Shown: piece by piece, positions 1 through 9,631 of the stretch
How the letters are laid out: each line of letters opens with the position of its first letter
Numbering within the stretch: the first letter of the stretch is position 1
From: Rhizobium sp. PP-CC-3A-592
GTDB lineage: Bacteria; Pseudomonadota; Alphaproteobacteria; Rhizobiales; Rhizobiaceae
Direction: 5' to 3'
Length of the DNA stretch: 64,000 nt
Assembly (NCBI RefSeq): GCF_003217095.1
Contig: NZ_QJSR01000008.1
Location: 46,699-110,698, forward strand
Position numbers and translations under genes: made by a program
Notes under the pieces: generated by a model
Told to the model about the DNA's origin: nothing
Seen by the model: only the letters and a program-made list of their open reading frames with translations
The model's database searches: none

Positions 1-99
1 TATTGGATCGCCCGGCTCCCGGACGATCTCATGCCGCACGGGGTCAGCCAGCAACAGGACCCGCTGAACATGCCAGCCGATCTCCATCGGCTCCAATAG
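1..99 (+). CDS. 3' end of an upstream gene, cut by the window edge
   Basis: The first reading frame is open from base 1 to a TAG at 97-99 and gives the last 32 residues of a protein that begins outside the window. Codon third positions are mostly G or C, as in the recognised genes, and the permease gene follows 41 bases later on the same strand. The tail is too short for a family assignment. A methylated-amine role is only a guess from position. Confidence 0.4.
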   Translation, partial: YWIARLPDDLMPHGVSQQQDPLNMPADLHRLQ

Positions 100-140
100 C
101 ATTCAGACTTACTCAAAACAGAACGTGGCGGGGAACAGCT

Positions 141-1853
141 ATGTCGACAACAGTCATAAGCTCCGAGCTTTCGGAGCCGGGAAAACTGCATCGTAGCATC
201 AACTGGACAGGCGCCTTCTGGGTCGCAAGCGGCGTGCCGGCGCTGGTCCTCTTCTCGATCGGCGGGATCGCCGGGACGGTGGGCACGCTCGCCTTCGCGG
301 TCTGGATCGTCTCCATGATCATGGGCTTCATCCAGTCCTTCACCTATGCCGAGATCGCCGGCCTCTTTCCGAACAAGTCGGGCGGAGCCTCCATCTACGG
401 CGCCTCGGCCTGGGTGCGCTATGCCAAGCCCATCGCGCCGCTTTCGGTGTGGTGCAACTGGTTTGCGTGGTCGCCGGTTCTCTCGCTTGGCTGCTCCATC
501 GCCGCCGCCTACATCCTCAACGCGCTTGCCCCGGTACCGGCCGTCGACAGCGCATCCGTTATCGACTGGATCGCCGCCAACGGCGCGACGCTGACGGTGC
601 CCGACGCAGAAAAGGCGGCAGCCGCCGTCTCCGCGCTGACGCCGTCCATCCGCACCTGGACGCTCTTCCAGACGACGCTCGGCCCCGTTTCGCTCTCGCT
701 CAACGCGGCCTTCTTCATCGGCGCCATCCTGATGCTCGTCACCTTCGCCGTGCAGCATCGCGGCATTCTCGGCACCGCCAAGGTGCAGAAATATATCGGC
801 CTCGTCGTCATCATCCCCATGGTCATCGTCGGGGTCGTGCCGCTCGTCACCGGCGGGGTCAACTGGTCCAATTTCTCTCCGCTCGTGCCGCTCGCCACCC
901 CCTATGCGCCGGAGCCCGGTGCCTGGAATGTGGCCGGCTGGACGCTCGTCCTCGGCGGCATGTTCATCGCGGCATGGTCGACCTACGGCTTCGAAACCGC
1001 GGTCTGCTATACGAGCGAATTCCGCGATCCCGGCAAGGATACGTTCAAGGCCATCTTCTTCTCGGGCCTTCTTTGCCTCGCGCTCTTCAGTCTCGTTCCC
1101 TTCACCTTCCAGGGCGTCCTCGGGCTGAACGGCATGCTCGCCACGCCGATCGTCGATGGCTCCGGCGTCGCCGCGGCGATGGCCCACATGGTGGGCGGCG
1201 GCGCACTGATCGAAAGCCTGCTGGTCATGCTGATGATCCTCGCCCTCATGCTCTGCCTCATGACGGCGATGGCCGGGTCCTCGCGCACGCTCTACCAGGG
1301 TTCCGTCGATGGCTGGCTGCCAAAATACCTTTCCCACGTCAACGAACACGGTGCGCCGACGCGGGCCATGTGGACGGACCTCATCGTCAACCTCGTCGTG
1401 CTGGCGATCGCCTGCGCCGATGCCACCAGCTTCTTCTTCATCCTCGCAGTTTCGAATTGCGGCTACATCATCTTCAACTTCCTCAACCTGAACGCGGGCT
1501 GGCTGCACCGGATCGACTCCGGCCACATCGCGCGGCCTTACCGCGCGCCGACCGTCCTGCTGGCCCTCGGCGGCATCTTTGCCTTCCTCAATGCCGTCTT
1601 CATGGGTGCCGGTGCCAAGGTCTGGAACCCGATGGCGCTGTGGGCAGGCATCATCACCGCCGCGCTGATCATCCCGGTCTTCTTCTACCGGCACTACATC
1701 CAGGATCGCGGACAGTTCCCGGCGCAGATGCTGGAAGATCTCGGCGTGAAGCCCGGCGAGACCATGCACCGCAAGGCCGGCATGCTCCCCTATCTCACGC
1801 TTATCGCCGGGGTGGTCGTGGTGTTCCTGTCCAACTGGTTCTTCAGCGCCTGA
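141..1853 (+). CDS. APC-family amino acid/amine permease
   Basis: The 570-residue product is very hydrophobic, with about 12 to 14 membrane segments and the N-terminal pattern of the APC (amino acid-polyamine-organocation) superfamily: a short polar head, then the first helix near residues 20-45 with the small-residue stretch FSIGG. I chose the ATG at 141 because a GGGGA sequence precedes it and the family homology begins soon after; the open frame upstream lacks such features. It stands directly before the dimethylamine and trimethylamine oxidation genes on the same strand, so uptake of an amine or an amino-acid-like methylamine derivative is a reasonable inference. The substrate cannot be read from the sequence. 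Confidence 0.85.
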   Translation: MSTTVISSELSEPGKLHRSINWTGAFWVASGVPALVLFSIGGIAGTVGTLAFAVWIVSMIMGFIQSFTYAEIAGLFPNKSGGASIYGASAWVRYAKPIAPLSVWCNWFAWSPVLSLGCSIAAAYILNALAPVPAVDSASVIDWIAANGATLTVPDAEKAAAAVSALTPSIRTWTLFQTTLGPVSLSLNAAFFIGAILMLVTFAVQHRGILGTAKVQKYIGLVVIIPMVIVGVVPLVTGGVNWSNFSPLVPLATPYAPEPGAWNVAGWTLVLGGMFIAAWSTYGFETAVCYTSEFRDPGKDTFKAIFFSGLLCLALFSLVPFTFQGVLGLNGMLATPIVDGSGVAAAMAHMVGGGALIESLLVMLMILALMLCLMTAMAGSSRTLYQGSVDGWLPKYLSHVNEHGAPTRAMWTDLIVNLVVLAIACADATSFFFILAVSNCGYIIFNFLNLNAGWLHRIDSGHIARPYRAPTVLLALGGIFAFLNAVFMGAGAKVWNPMALWAGIITAALIIPVFFYRHYIQDRGQFPAQMLEDLGVKPGETMHRKAGMLPYLTLIAGVVVVFLSNWFFSA

Positions 1854-1866
1854 GACCCGCGCAACA

Positions 1867-1897
1867 TGGCAGACGGCGCCATCCGCGCCGTCTGCCA
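1867..1897 (+). terminator. Strong hairpin between permease and dmmA
   Basis: GGCAGACGGCGC at 1868-1879 and GCGCCGTCTGCC at 1885-1896 form a perfect 12-bp stem with a 5-base loop, extendable by one T-A pair. No T-run follows, so it is not a classical intrinsic terminator. It may cap the permease mRNA, be an attenuation or processing site, or separate permease and enzyme expression. Confidence 0.45.
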
Positions 1898-1931
1898 ATG
1901 GATCGCCTGACATCATTTTCGAGACACGACC

Positions 1932-2534
1932 ATGCAGCCTTCCCCCATCAAAAGCCGCCCGCTCTACGGGACGCTCGTACCGGTTCGACAAGCGACGCGG
2001 CATATCGCCATTGCCGAAGGCGAAGGTGCGTCGGCCGTGACCGAAGCCTTTCGCGGGCACGACGCGCTCTCCCGCACGATCATCCTCTTTTCGCCCGCAC
2101 CGCGCAGCACGGATTGCCAGCAGGAGACGCTTCTGGCGTCCCTCGCCTGCGAGGCCCTGCATGTCGCATCGGGGGTCGAGGACCTGCTGGCCGAACTCGT
2201 GACGACGCTCTCAGCCGCGACCATGGGAACGCGGCTCTATGTCAGCGGCAGCGAGGATTTCATCGGCCGCGTCACGAGCGAAGCCCTGCACCAGGGCATC
2301 GATGCCGACGCGATCCAGGCAGAGCATCGCGGCGCCCCCACGCGGCGCGTCCAGTGCGTTCACTGCAAGGGCTTCACGGACGGCGTGTCGGCAAGCCCTG
2401 CCCCATGCGCCCATTGCGGTCTCCACCTTCTGGTGCGCGATCATTATTCCCGCCGCCTCGGCGCCTTCATGGGCGTTTGCATTGATGCCGAGGCCCCGGG
2501 CGAGATCCCGCCGGCGGAGACCTTCGGCGCATGA
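1932..2534 (+). CDS. dmmA: Dimethylamine monooxygenase subunit DmmA family
   Basis: This 200-residue protein matches the DmmA-like family: a variable N-terminal domain and a C-terminal zinc-ribbon-like module with paired cysteines CVHC (C142, C145) and CAHC (C159, C162), followed by the conserved stretch HLLVRDHYSRRLGAFMGV. DmmA is a small subunit of the enzyme that oxidises dimethylamine to methylamine and formaldehyde. The gene overlaps the reductase gene downstream by four bases, so the two are translationally coupled. The exact role of this subunit (electron transfer or assembly) is not visible from the sequence. Confidence 0.85.
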   Translation: MQPSPIKSRPLYGTLVPVRQATRHIAIAEGEGASAVTEAFRGHDALSRTIILFSPAPRSTDCQQETLLASLACEALHVASGVEDLLAELVTTLSAATMGTRLYVSGSEDFIGRVTSEALHQGIDADAIQAEHRGAPTRRVQCVHCKGFTDGVSASPAPCAHCGLHLLVRDHYSRRLGAFMGVCIDAEAPGEIPPAETFGA

Positions 2535-3496
2535 GCGGCGGCGTACAATTTCCCGTGCGGGTGATCGAGACCGAGGCGCTGTCGCCGACCGTCAAGCGGC
2601 TGCGGCTGGCCCGGCGCGACGGGCAGGCTCTGCCGCCCTATTCGGCAGGTGCCCATACCGTGCTGACGCTCGATGGCGGGACCCGTCTCATCCGCAATGC
2701 CTATTCCCTCCTCGGCTCGACGCTCTCCGGCGGTGCGGCTTACGAGGTCGCGGTGCTGCGCAGCCCGCAGTCGCGCGGCGGCTCGGCTTTCATCCACGAT
2801 CACCTGACCGTGGGGACAGACCTCAGCCTGTCGGCGCCGATCAATCTCTTCCCCTTGAACCGCACGGCCCGCCGCCATATCCTGGTCGCCGGCGGTATCG
2901 GCATCACGCCCATCGCAGCCATGGCGAGCGAGCTTGCGGCTCTCGGTCTCCCCTTCGAGCTGCATTATGCCATGCGCGATATCGCAAGCGGCGCGTTTGC
3001 CGCCGAGCTTGCGGCACAGCACGGCGACCGACTGCACCTCTATGTCAGCGAAAGGCAGGAGCGGCTTTCGGTTCGCGATATCCTCGCCCGCCAGCCGCTC
3101 GGTACGCATCTCTACGTGTGCGGGCCGGAACGCATGATCGAGGGCGTGATGGCCCATGCGCGGATCGCCGGCTGGCCGGAAAGCGCGCTGCATGCCGAAC
3201 GTTTCCTTGCGCCGGAAGGCGGCGAGCCCTTCGCGCTCCGCCTTGCGCGCTCCGGCATTTCCACCGTCGTCGCCGAACACGAGACCCTGCTGGAGGCCAT
3301 CGAGGCGGCCGGTGTGGACGCGCCCTACCTTTGCCGCGGCGGCGCGTGCGGCCAGTGCGAGACGCGGGTGCTCGTCGCCGACGGCGACCTGCTGCATGCC
3401 GACCACTATCTGACGGACAGTCAGAAATCCTGCGGCCAAACCATCATGACCTGCGTCTCGCGACTGCGCGGCCGCGAACTCGTGCTCGACCTGTGA
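2531..3496 (+). CDS. dmmB: Dimethylamine monooxygenase reductase subunit (PDR/VanB type)
   Basis: The 321-residue protein has the layout of phthalate-dioxygenase-reductase-type enzymes: an N-terminal flavin-binding barrel (RNAYSLLG, about residues 55-62), an NAD-binding domain with GGIGITPIAA near residue 120, and a C-terminal plant-type 2Fe-2S domain with the cysteine pattern CRGGACGQC near residue 267 and a final cysteine about 30 residues on. It should pass electrons from NAD(P)H through flavin and the iron-sulfur cluster to the haem demethylase encoded next. Its ATG overlaps the dmmA stop codon. Confidence 0.88.
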   Translation: MSGGVQFPVRVIETEALSPTVKRLRLARRDGQALPPYSAGAHTVLTLDGGTRLIRNAYSLLGSTLSGGAAYEVAVLRSPQSRGGSAFIHDHLTVGTDLSLSAPINLFPLNRTARRHILVAGGIGITPIAAMASELAALGLPFELHYAMRDIASGAFAAELAAQHGDRLHLYVSERQERLSVRDILARQPLGTHLYVCGPERMIEGVMAHARIAGWPESALHAERFLAPEGGEPFALRLARSGISTVVAEHETLLEAIEAAGVDAPYLCRGGACGQCETRVLVADGDLLHADHYLTDSQKSCGQTIMTCVSRLRGRELVLDL

Positions 3497-3509
3497 TCGG
3501 AGTGACATC

Positions 3510-4550
3510 ATGACCCTTTCGTTCAATGCCGAGACCTTCCGCGACGACTATACCTTCGCCAACAGCCCGGAGGCGATCCGAGCATTTCCCTTTCCCTTTG
3601 AGCGCGACGACTACACCTACACGGTCAATATCGAGCAGCACGTGCCGGGGCCCGTCCAGTCGGCGACCGAATTTCCGATCCACATCGACGAGCACTACGT
3701 GGCTGAGATGCATGACCGCGCGATCACGCTGTCGCAGGACCCGCTGCGCTGCCAGTCTCTGCCGCACATGATGACGGCGGAGTGGGATCTGCTGGAGCTG
3801 CTGATGACGTCGATGGCGACGCATTATCCCGAAACATTCACTCTGACCCGAGACGGAGACGGCTGGCACTGGATGAACCGGCCGCTTGGGCTCGACCAGC
3901 ATTTCACCTTCGGCGATGCGTCCACCCTGCCGCACGGACCGATGGAGTACGTCACCCGCCAGTGCCAGGGAGATTTCTGCCTGCTCGACCAGCGTGACGA
4001 CAACCTCTGGATGGACGCGGGCATGGTGACGACGCAGGCCGACTGGTCGCTCGATTTCGACCTCGGCATGAACTTCATGGAGTGGCATGCGCCCGTGCCG
4101 CTGGCCCATGATCTGGGCATCTTCGACCGCGCGCTCAAGTTTCTCCTCAACCTGCAACAGGGCCGTCCAGTACGCCGGCTGAACTGGACGATGACGGTCA
4201 ATCCGCGCCTTGACACCAGCCCAGAGAACTACCACCGCTGGGGTATCGACAAGGCGAGCGTGACGCCGGCGAACGTCGGCGACAAGGTGCATCTGCGCGT
4301 CGAGCTGCAGGCGCTTTGGCGGCTTCCGCGTTCCAACGCCATCGTGTTTTCCATCCGCTGCTACCTCATCAAGATGGACGAGCTGGTAACGCAGAAGAAG
4401 TGGGCGCGGCGGTTCCACCGCGTTCTCGCGAGCCTGCCGCAGCCGATTGCCGACTACAAGGGCTTGGCGCGCTTCCGCGATACGACCGTCGCCTGGCTGT
4501 CGCGCCATGACGACGGGCTTCCGACATCTCCCGGCTTTGCGCCGGACTGA
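3510..4550 (+). CDS. dmmC: Haem-dependent oxidative N-demethylase (DUF3445), dimethylamine monooxygenase subunit
   Basis: The 346-residue product belongs to the DUF3445 / haem-dependent oxidative N-demethylase family. Recognisable segments are FPFPFERDDYTY near the N-terminus, the central DAGMVTTQADWSLDFDLG and the tryptophan- and arginine-rich LNWTMTVNPRLDTSPEN. In the dimethylamine monooxygenase complex this is the expected oxygen-activating subunit. The gene lies 13 bases after dmmB with GGAGTG before the ATG. The symbol follows the gene order; naming of these subunits differs between organisms, so the family assignment is firmer than the letter. Confidence 0.8.
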   Translation: MTLSFNAETFRDDYTFANSPEAIRAFPFPFERDDYTYTVNIEQHVPGPVQSATEFPIHIDEHYVAEMHDRAITLSQDPLRCQSLPHMMTAEWDLLELLMTSMATHYPETFTLTRDGDGWHWMNRPLGLDQHFTFGDASTLPHGPMEYVTRQCQGDFCLLDQRDDNLWMDAGMVTTQADWSLDFDLGMNFMEWHAPVPLAHDLGIFDRALKFLLNLQQGRPVRRLNWTMTVNPRLDTSPENYHRWGIDKASVTPANVGDKVHLRVELQALWRLPRSNAIVFSIRCYLIKMDELVTQKKWARRFHRVLASLPQPIADYKGLARFRDTTVAWLSRHDDGLPTSPGFAPD

Positions 4551-4604
4551 ACGTCCAGCGCAAGACTGAGCGAACCCACCATCGACATATGACCGGAGGA
4601 CGAC

Positions 4605-5738
4605 ATGACTGCATCCTGGAGATTTTCGACCTTGGCCGACCGCCACCGGGCGCTTGGCTCGACGCTGGAAGACTGGAGCGGCATGGGCACCGCCTGGTCC
4701 TATGACGGCGATGCCAACCTCGAATATCTGGCGATCCGCACGAAAGCGGGCCTGATGGACGTTTCCGGCCTGAAGAAGGTCCACATCACCGGCGCACATG
4801 CCGCCCATGTCATCGATCTCGCCACCACGCGCGATGTCGAGAAGATCTATCCCGGCAAGTCGGCCTATGCCTGCATGCTGAACGAAGCCGGCAAGTTCAC
4901 CGACGACTGCATCATCTACCGGATCTCCACCAACAGCTGGATGGTGGTGCACGGCTCGGGTACGGGGCACGAGGAACTGCAGAAAGCCGCCATCGGCCGC
5001 GACGTGTCCATCCGCTTCGACGACGACCTGCACGACCTGTCGCTGCAGGGGCCGCTCGCCGTTGATTACCTTGCACCGCACGTTCCCGGCATTCGCGACC
5101 TGCCGTATTTCCATCATCTCCAGACGCGCCTCTTCGGCCTGCCCGTGATGATTTCGCGCACCGGCTATACCGGTGAGCGCGGCTACGAGATCTTCTGCCG
5201 CGGGCAGGATGCGCCGGCGATCTGGGATCGGATTCTGGAGGAAGGCGTCGGGATGGGCATCATCCCTTGCCGCTTCACCACGCTCGATATGCTGCGGGTG
5301 GAAAGCTACCTGTTGTTCTACCCCTTCGACAATTCGCAGAAATATCCCTTTGCCGACGAAGGTCCGGGCGACACGCTCTGGGAACTCGGCCTAGATTTCA
5401 CCGTCAGCCCGGGCAAGACGGGCTTTCGCGGCGCAGAGGAGCATGCACGCCTCAAGGGGCGCGAACGCTTCCGCATCTTCGGCCTGCTGCTCGACGGCAA
5501 CGTGCCGGCCGACGAGGGTGCGCCAGTTTTGCAGGACGGCCGGCAGGTGGGCGTTGCCACCTGCGGCATGGTTTCGCCGATCACCGGGGCATCGATGGCG
5601 ATCGCCCGGCTTGCGGTCGATTGCGCCGTGCCCGGCACGAAGCTCGAGGTGATGAATGCCAGCGGTCCGATCGCCGCAGCTGCCCACGCCCTGCCGTTCG
5701 ACGATCCGAAGAAGCTGAAGCGCACCGCCAAGGGCTGA
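4605..5738 (+). CDS. GcvT-like folate-binding aminomethyltransferase family protein
   Basis: The 377-residue protein is a stand-alone T-protein-type (GcvT) enzyme. It shows LMDVSGLKKVHITG near residue 55, SLQGPLAVDY in the middle and the family motif SRTGYTGERGYEIF near residue 185. It probably accepts the one-carbon unit released by dimethylamine demethylation onto tetrahydrofolate, the role proposed for DmmD-type proteins. It sits between the monooxygenase subunits and tmm in one direction, preceded by GGAGGACG. The C-terminal domain of tdm is a second, related copy of this fold in the same operon. Confidence 0.82.
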   Translation: MTASWRFSTLADRHRALGSTLEDWSGMGTAWSYDGDANLEYLAIRTKAGLMDVSGLKKVHITGAHAAHVIDLATTRDVEKIYPGKSAYACMLNEAGKFTDDCIIYRISTNSWMVVHGSGTGHEELQKAAIGRDVSIRFDDDLHDLSLQGPLAVDYLAPHVPGIRDLPYFHHLQTRLFGLPVMISRTGYTGERGYEIFCRGQDAPAIWDRILEEGVGMGIIPCRFTTLDMLRVESYLLFYPFDNSQKYPFADEGPGDTLWELGLDFTVSPGKTGFRGAEEHARLKGRERFRIFGLLLDGNVPADEGAPVLQDGRQVGVATCGMVSPITGASMAIARLAVDCAVPGTKLEVMNASGPIAAAAHALPFDDPKKLKRTAKG

Positions 5739-5805
5739 GACAGACAGCCGCCGGCGCCCCGCGCGCCCGCAAGCCGCCGATTTCCCGTCATCATGGAGAT
5801 AGAAA

Positions 5806-7161
5806 ATGAAGAAACGCGTTGCCGTCATCGGTGCCGGCCCGAGCGGACTGGCTGTTCTCAGGGCCTTCGAGACGGCCAGGCGCGCGGGCGTCGACGTGCC
5901 GGAGGTCGTCTGCTTCGAGAAGCAGAGCAATTGGGGCGGCCTCTGGAACTACACCTGGCGCACCGGTCTCGACGAGTTCGGTGAACCCGTCCACGGCTCG
6001 ATGTACCGCTATCTCTGGTCGAACGGCCCGAAGGAATGCCTGGAATTTGCCGATTACTCCTTCAAGGAACATTTCGGCCGGGTCATCCCCTCCTATCCGC
6101 CGCGCGCCGTGCTCCACCACTACATTGCCGGGCGGGTCGAGAAGAGTGGCGTCCGGGCGTATATCCGGTTCTTGACGCCGGTGCGCAACGTCGTCTGGTC
6201 GCAGGAGACGCAAACCTTCTCGGTCACCGTCAAGGATCTCCAGAAGGACGAGCACACCACCGAGGAATTCGATGACGTCATCGTCGCCAACGGTCATTTC
6301 TCCGTGCCGAACATGCCCTCCTTCCCCGGTATCGAGGGCTTTCTCGGCCGGGTGATGCACGCGCATGACTTCCGCGCCGCCGACGAGTTCGCCGGCAAGA
6401 ACGTGCTGCTCGTCGGCGCGTCCTATTCGGCCGAGGATATCGGCACGCAGTGCCATAAGTACGGCGCGGCGTCCGTCACCTTCAGCTACCGCACGAAACC
6501 GATGGGCTTCGACTGGCCGGATACGTTCGAGGAAAAGCCGCTGATTGCTCGCTTCGTCGGCAAGACCGCCTATTTCATCGACGGCACGAGCAAGACGGTC
6601 GATGCCGTCGTGCTGTGCACCGGCTACCAGCATTCCTTCCCCTTCCTGCCCGACGATCTGCGCCTGAAGACCAACAACCGGCTCTACCCCCTCGGCCTCT
6701 ACAAGGGCATCGTCTGGGAACAAAACCCGCATCTTTTCTACATTGGCATGCAGGACCAGTATTATACCTTCAACATGTTCGACGCGCAGGCCTGGTTTGC
6801 CCGCGACGTGATCCTCAACCGGATCGCCCTTCCCGACGCGGCCGCCCGGGACGCCGACATCAAGGACTGGCGCGCCCGCGAGGAGGCGCTCACAAACCCG
6901 TTCGAGGCGATCGACTACCAGACGGATTACGTCCGCGACCTGCTATCGGCAACCGATTATCCCGATTTCGATGTTGAGCGGGTCGCCGAACTCTTCAAGG
7001 AATGGGAGCACCACAAGGTCGAGGGCATCCTGACCTACCGCAACAAATCCTATCCGTCCGTTCTCACCGGCGACATGGCGCCGGTCCATCACACGCCTTG
7101 GATAGATGCGCTCGACGATTCTCTCGAAGCGTTTCTCGGCGTGCAGGACGCCGCGGAATAG
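5806..7161 (+). CDS. tmm: Trimethylamine monooxygenase
   Basis: This 451-residue flavin-containing monooxygenase has the FAD motif GAGPSG at residues 9-14, the FMO fingerprint [11 protein letters not shown] near residue 180 and the NADPH motif GASYSAED at 204-211. Tyr207, which gates the active site in bacterial trimethylamine monooxygenases, is present at the same number. Length and the C-terminal segment ending near [12 protein letters not shown] match the bacterial Tmm family. It oxidises trimethylamine to trimethylamine N-oxide in the cytoplasm. The next gene, tdm, uses that product, which makes the assignment very secure. Confidence 0.95.
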   Translation: MKKRVAVIGAGPSGLAVLRAFETARRAGVDVPEVVCFEKQSNWGGLWNYTWRTGLDEFGEPVHGSMYRYLWSNGPKECLEFADYSFKEHFGRVIPSYPPRAVLHHYIAGRVEKSGVRAYIRFLTPVRNVVWSQETQTFSVTVKDLQKDEHTTEEFDDVIVANGHFSVPNMPSFPGIEGFLGRVMHAHDFRAADEFAGKNVLLVGASYSAEDIGTQCHKYGAASVTFSYRTKPMGFDWPDTFEEKPLIARFVGKTAYFIDGTSKTVDAVVLCTGYQHSFPFLPDDLRLKTNNRLYPLGLYKGIVWEQNPHLFYIGMQDQYYTFNMFDAQAWFARDVILNRIALPDAAARDADIKDWRAREEALTNPFEAIDYQTDYVRDLLSATDYPDFDVERVAELFKEWEHHKVEGILTYRNKSYPSVLTGDMAPVHHTPWIDALDDSLEAFLGVQDAAE

Positions 7162-7193
7162 AGCATGATGGCAAGGCGGACGAGGGAGAAGAC

Positions 7194-9590
7194 ATGACAC
7201 GGATCTGGACAAGCGACACGGCGCAATCCGGCATCCCCGTGCCGGCGCTTCGGCCGACATCCGCCATCGTGCGTGGCGGCGAGGCGCGTCTCTTCGCGCT
7301 TCGCTCGGGCGACCGGGTGACGCTGCGCAATCTGGAAGGCGCCCAGCCGGTCGAAGTCCACGGCTTCGGCCCGCCGGGGAGCCTGAAAGGCCTCCTGGCT
7401 ACCGCGTTGCCGAAGCCTGTCATATCTGCGTCCTCCTATAGGATACCAACCGCCGTCGCGCAGATCCTCAAGGCGGAACGGCAGGCGCCACCGATATCGG
7501 CCGCCCTCTTCGACGCAGGAACGCCCGCCGGGGCAGCCGTGACGCTGGAGGCTCGCGCCGACCTCCTCTGCCTCGTCGCAGCACCCGGCCAGCCCATGGC
7601 GCCCGATGGACAGGACACGCCGACCGATATCCTGGTCGATATCCTGCCGCTCGTGGAGCGCACCGGCGAGATCCCACCACCGCTCGCCCCGCAGGTGGTG
7701 ACGGACCTGCGCATCACGGCGGCGACGGCCTCGGCCTTTCGGGTGAAGGCAGGACACTATATCCAGATCATCGATGTCGACGGGCGCCAGTGCTCGGATT
7801 TCCTCGCCTTCGATGCAGGCGATCTGGCGGAAGGCGCCGAATTCGGCATCGACCCCACCACCACACGGACCTTGATGGGTTCCAGCTTTTCCGGCCCCGG
7901 TCTCCATTCGAAATATTTCGATGCGCGCATGCGGCCTTTGGTGGAGGTGGTGCAGGACACTGTCGGCAGGCACGACACATTCCTGCTGGCCTGCACGGCC
8001 AAATACTATGAGGACATGGGCTATCCCGGCCATTCCAACTGCACGGAAAATTTCAACCGGGTCCTTGCCCCCTACGGCATTGCCGAGCGTCGGGGCTGGC
8101 CGGCGATCAATTTCTTCTACAACACTTTCGTCGATGCGCACGACAGGATCTCGATGGACGAGCCATGGTCGCGGCCGGGCGACTACGTCCTCTTGCGGGC
8201 GTTGACTGATCTCGTCTGCGCCACGTCCTCCTGCGCCGACGATATCGATCCGGCCAACGGCTGGATGCCGACCGATATCCACGTCCGTGTCTATGATGCC
8301 GACTGCCCGTTTGAAAAGGGAAGCGCCCACCGCATGACACCCGATGCCGAACCCCGCATGAGCCGCGAAACCGGTTTCCACCTGAGGACCTCCGCACTGA
8401 CGCGCAAGTTCGAGGACTATCGCGGCTTCTGGCTGGCGAGTTGCTACAATGATGCCGGCCCGATCGCGGAATATTGGGCCTGCCGCGAGCGCGCCGTCGT
8501 CATCGACCTTTCCGCGCTGCGCAAGTTCGAGATCACGGGCCCGGATGCCGAGGACCTGCTACAACTCGCCGTGCCGCGCAATGTGAAGAAGCTGGCGGTC
8601 GGGCAGATCGTCTATACGCCGCTGACCTACGAGACGGGCGGCATGATCGACGACGGCACGATCTTCCGGCTGGGCCCGCACAATTTCCGCTTTGTCTGCG
8701 GCGACGAATTTTCCGGTGTCTGGCTGCGGGAACTGGCGGACAAGCATGGTCTCAAGGCCTTCGTGCGCAATTCGAGCGATCAGCTCCACAATATCGCCGT
8801 GCAGGGGCCGCGTGCACGCGATATCTTAGCGCAGGTCACCGTCACCCCGCCGCATCAGGCGACGCTCGCCGAGCTGAAATGGTTCCGCTTCACCATCGGC
8901 CGGATCGCCGACCGGCCGGTCCTCGTTTCCCGCACCGGCTATACCGGCGAACTCGGCTACGAGGTGTGGTGCCACCCGCAGGATGCCGTCATCATCTGGG
9001 ATGCCGTCATGGACGCCGGTGCACCGCAGGGACTGACGCCCATGGGCCTGGCCGCGCTCGACATGGTGCGCATCGAGGCGGGCCTCGTCTTTGCCGGCTA
9101 TGATTTCTCCGACCAGACGGACCCGTTCGAGGCCGGGATCGGCTTCACCATTCCAAAGGACAAGGCGGACGCCTATGTGGGCGACGCCGCCATCGCGCGG
9201 CGTCGCGACCATCCCCATCGCCACATGGTCGGCCTCGACATCGCCGGCAACGAGCCGATCGGCCATGGCGACTGCGTTCACGTCGGGCGGGCACAGGTGG
9301 GTGTCGTCACCAGCGCCGTCAAATCCCCGATCCTCGGCCGAAGCATCGCGCTCGCGCGCCTCGATGTGGCCTTTGCCGAGATTGGAACGAAGGTGGAGAT
9401 TGGCAAGCTCGACGGCCATCAGAAACGCATCCCCGCGACCATCGTGCCTTTCCCGCATTTCGACCCGCAGAAGACGCGCGTACGGACTGAAGCGCCCATC
9501 GTCATGCCTGGCTTAGGAGTTGCCCGTGAAGAAAGCACTGCCTCGACGGTGGTGGATGACCCGCGGGGCTCTGTTAACAGGGGGGTGTAA
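7194..9590 (+). CDS. tdm: Trimethylamine N-oxide demethylase (DUF1989-GcvT fusion)
   Basis: The 798-residue protein joins an N-terminal DUF1989 zinc domain to a C-terminal GcvT folate domain, the architecture of Tdm. Three cysteines, C267, C283 and C347 (in LLACTAK, HSNCTEN and ATSSCADD), have the spacing expected of the three-cysteine zinc site. SRTGYTGELGYEVW near residue 580 marks the GcvT part. It splits TMAO to dimethylamine and formaldehyde, the latter taken up as methylene-tetrahydrofolate. I chose the ATG at 7194, which follows GAGGGAGAAGAC; the frame is open further upstream but that part overlaps tmm. Confidence 0.93.
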   Translation: MTRIWTSDTAQSGIPVPALRPTSAIVRGGEARLFALRSGDRVTLRNLEGAQPVEVHGFGPPGSLKGLLATALPKPVISASSYRIPTAVAQILKAERQAPPISAALFDAGTPAGAAVTLEARADLLCLVAAPGQPMAPDGQDTPTDILVDILPLVERTGEIPPPLAPQVVTDLRITAATASAFRVKAGHYIQIIDVDGRQCSDFLAFDAGDLAEGAEFGIDPTTTRTLMGSSFSGPGLHSKYFDARMRPLVEVVQDTVGRHDTFLLACTAKYYEDMGYPGHSNCTENFNRVLAPYGIAERRGWPAINFFYNTFVDAHDRISMDEPWSRPGDYVLLRALTDLVCATSSCADDIDPANGWMPTDIHVRVYDADCPFEKGSAHRMTPDAEPRMSRETGFHLRTSALTRKFEDYRGFWLASCYNDAGPIAEYWACRERAVVIDLSALRKFEITGPDAEDLLQLAVPRNVKKLAVGQIVYTPLTYETGGMIDDGTIFRLGPHNFRFVCGDEFSGVWLRELADKHGLKAFVRNSSDQLHNIAVQGPRARDILAQVTVTPPHQATLAELKWFRFTIGRIADRPVLVSRTGYTGELGYEVWCHPQDAVIIWDAVMDAGAPQGLTPMGLAALDMVRIEAGLVFAGYDFSDQTDPFEAGIGFTIPKDKADAYVGDAAIARRRDHPHRHMVGLDIAGNEPIGHGDCVHVGRAQVGVVTSAVKSPILGRSIALARLDVAFAEIGTKVEIGKLDGHQKRIPATIVPFPHFDPQKTRVRTEAPIVMPGLGVAREESTASTVVDDPRGSVNRGV

Positions 9591-9607
9591 GTCTCTCCCC
9601 TATTAAC
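9573..9607. terminator. Inverted repeat at the convergent end of tdm
   Basis: GTTAACAGGGG (9573-9583) faces CCCCTATTAAC (9597-9607), ten of eleven positions complementary, spanning the tdm stop codon. It lies between tdm and a gene on the opposite strand, so it may act as a two-way transcription end. No long T-run follows on either strand. Confidence 0.4.
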
Positions 9608-9631
9608 ACGTCGCCTTGTTGGAAGCCTCGC

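Noticed and set aside
449..2485. Plus-strand open frame of 678 codons, arginine- and histidine-rich
   Set aside because: It overlaps the permease and dmmA in another frame; the biased composition is typical of a frame-shifted read of GC-rich coding sequence.
3444..5117. Minus-strand open frame of 557 codons
   Set aside because: Antisense to the DUF3445 subunit and the GcvT-like gene, without motifs.
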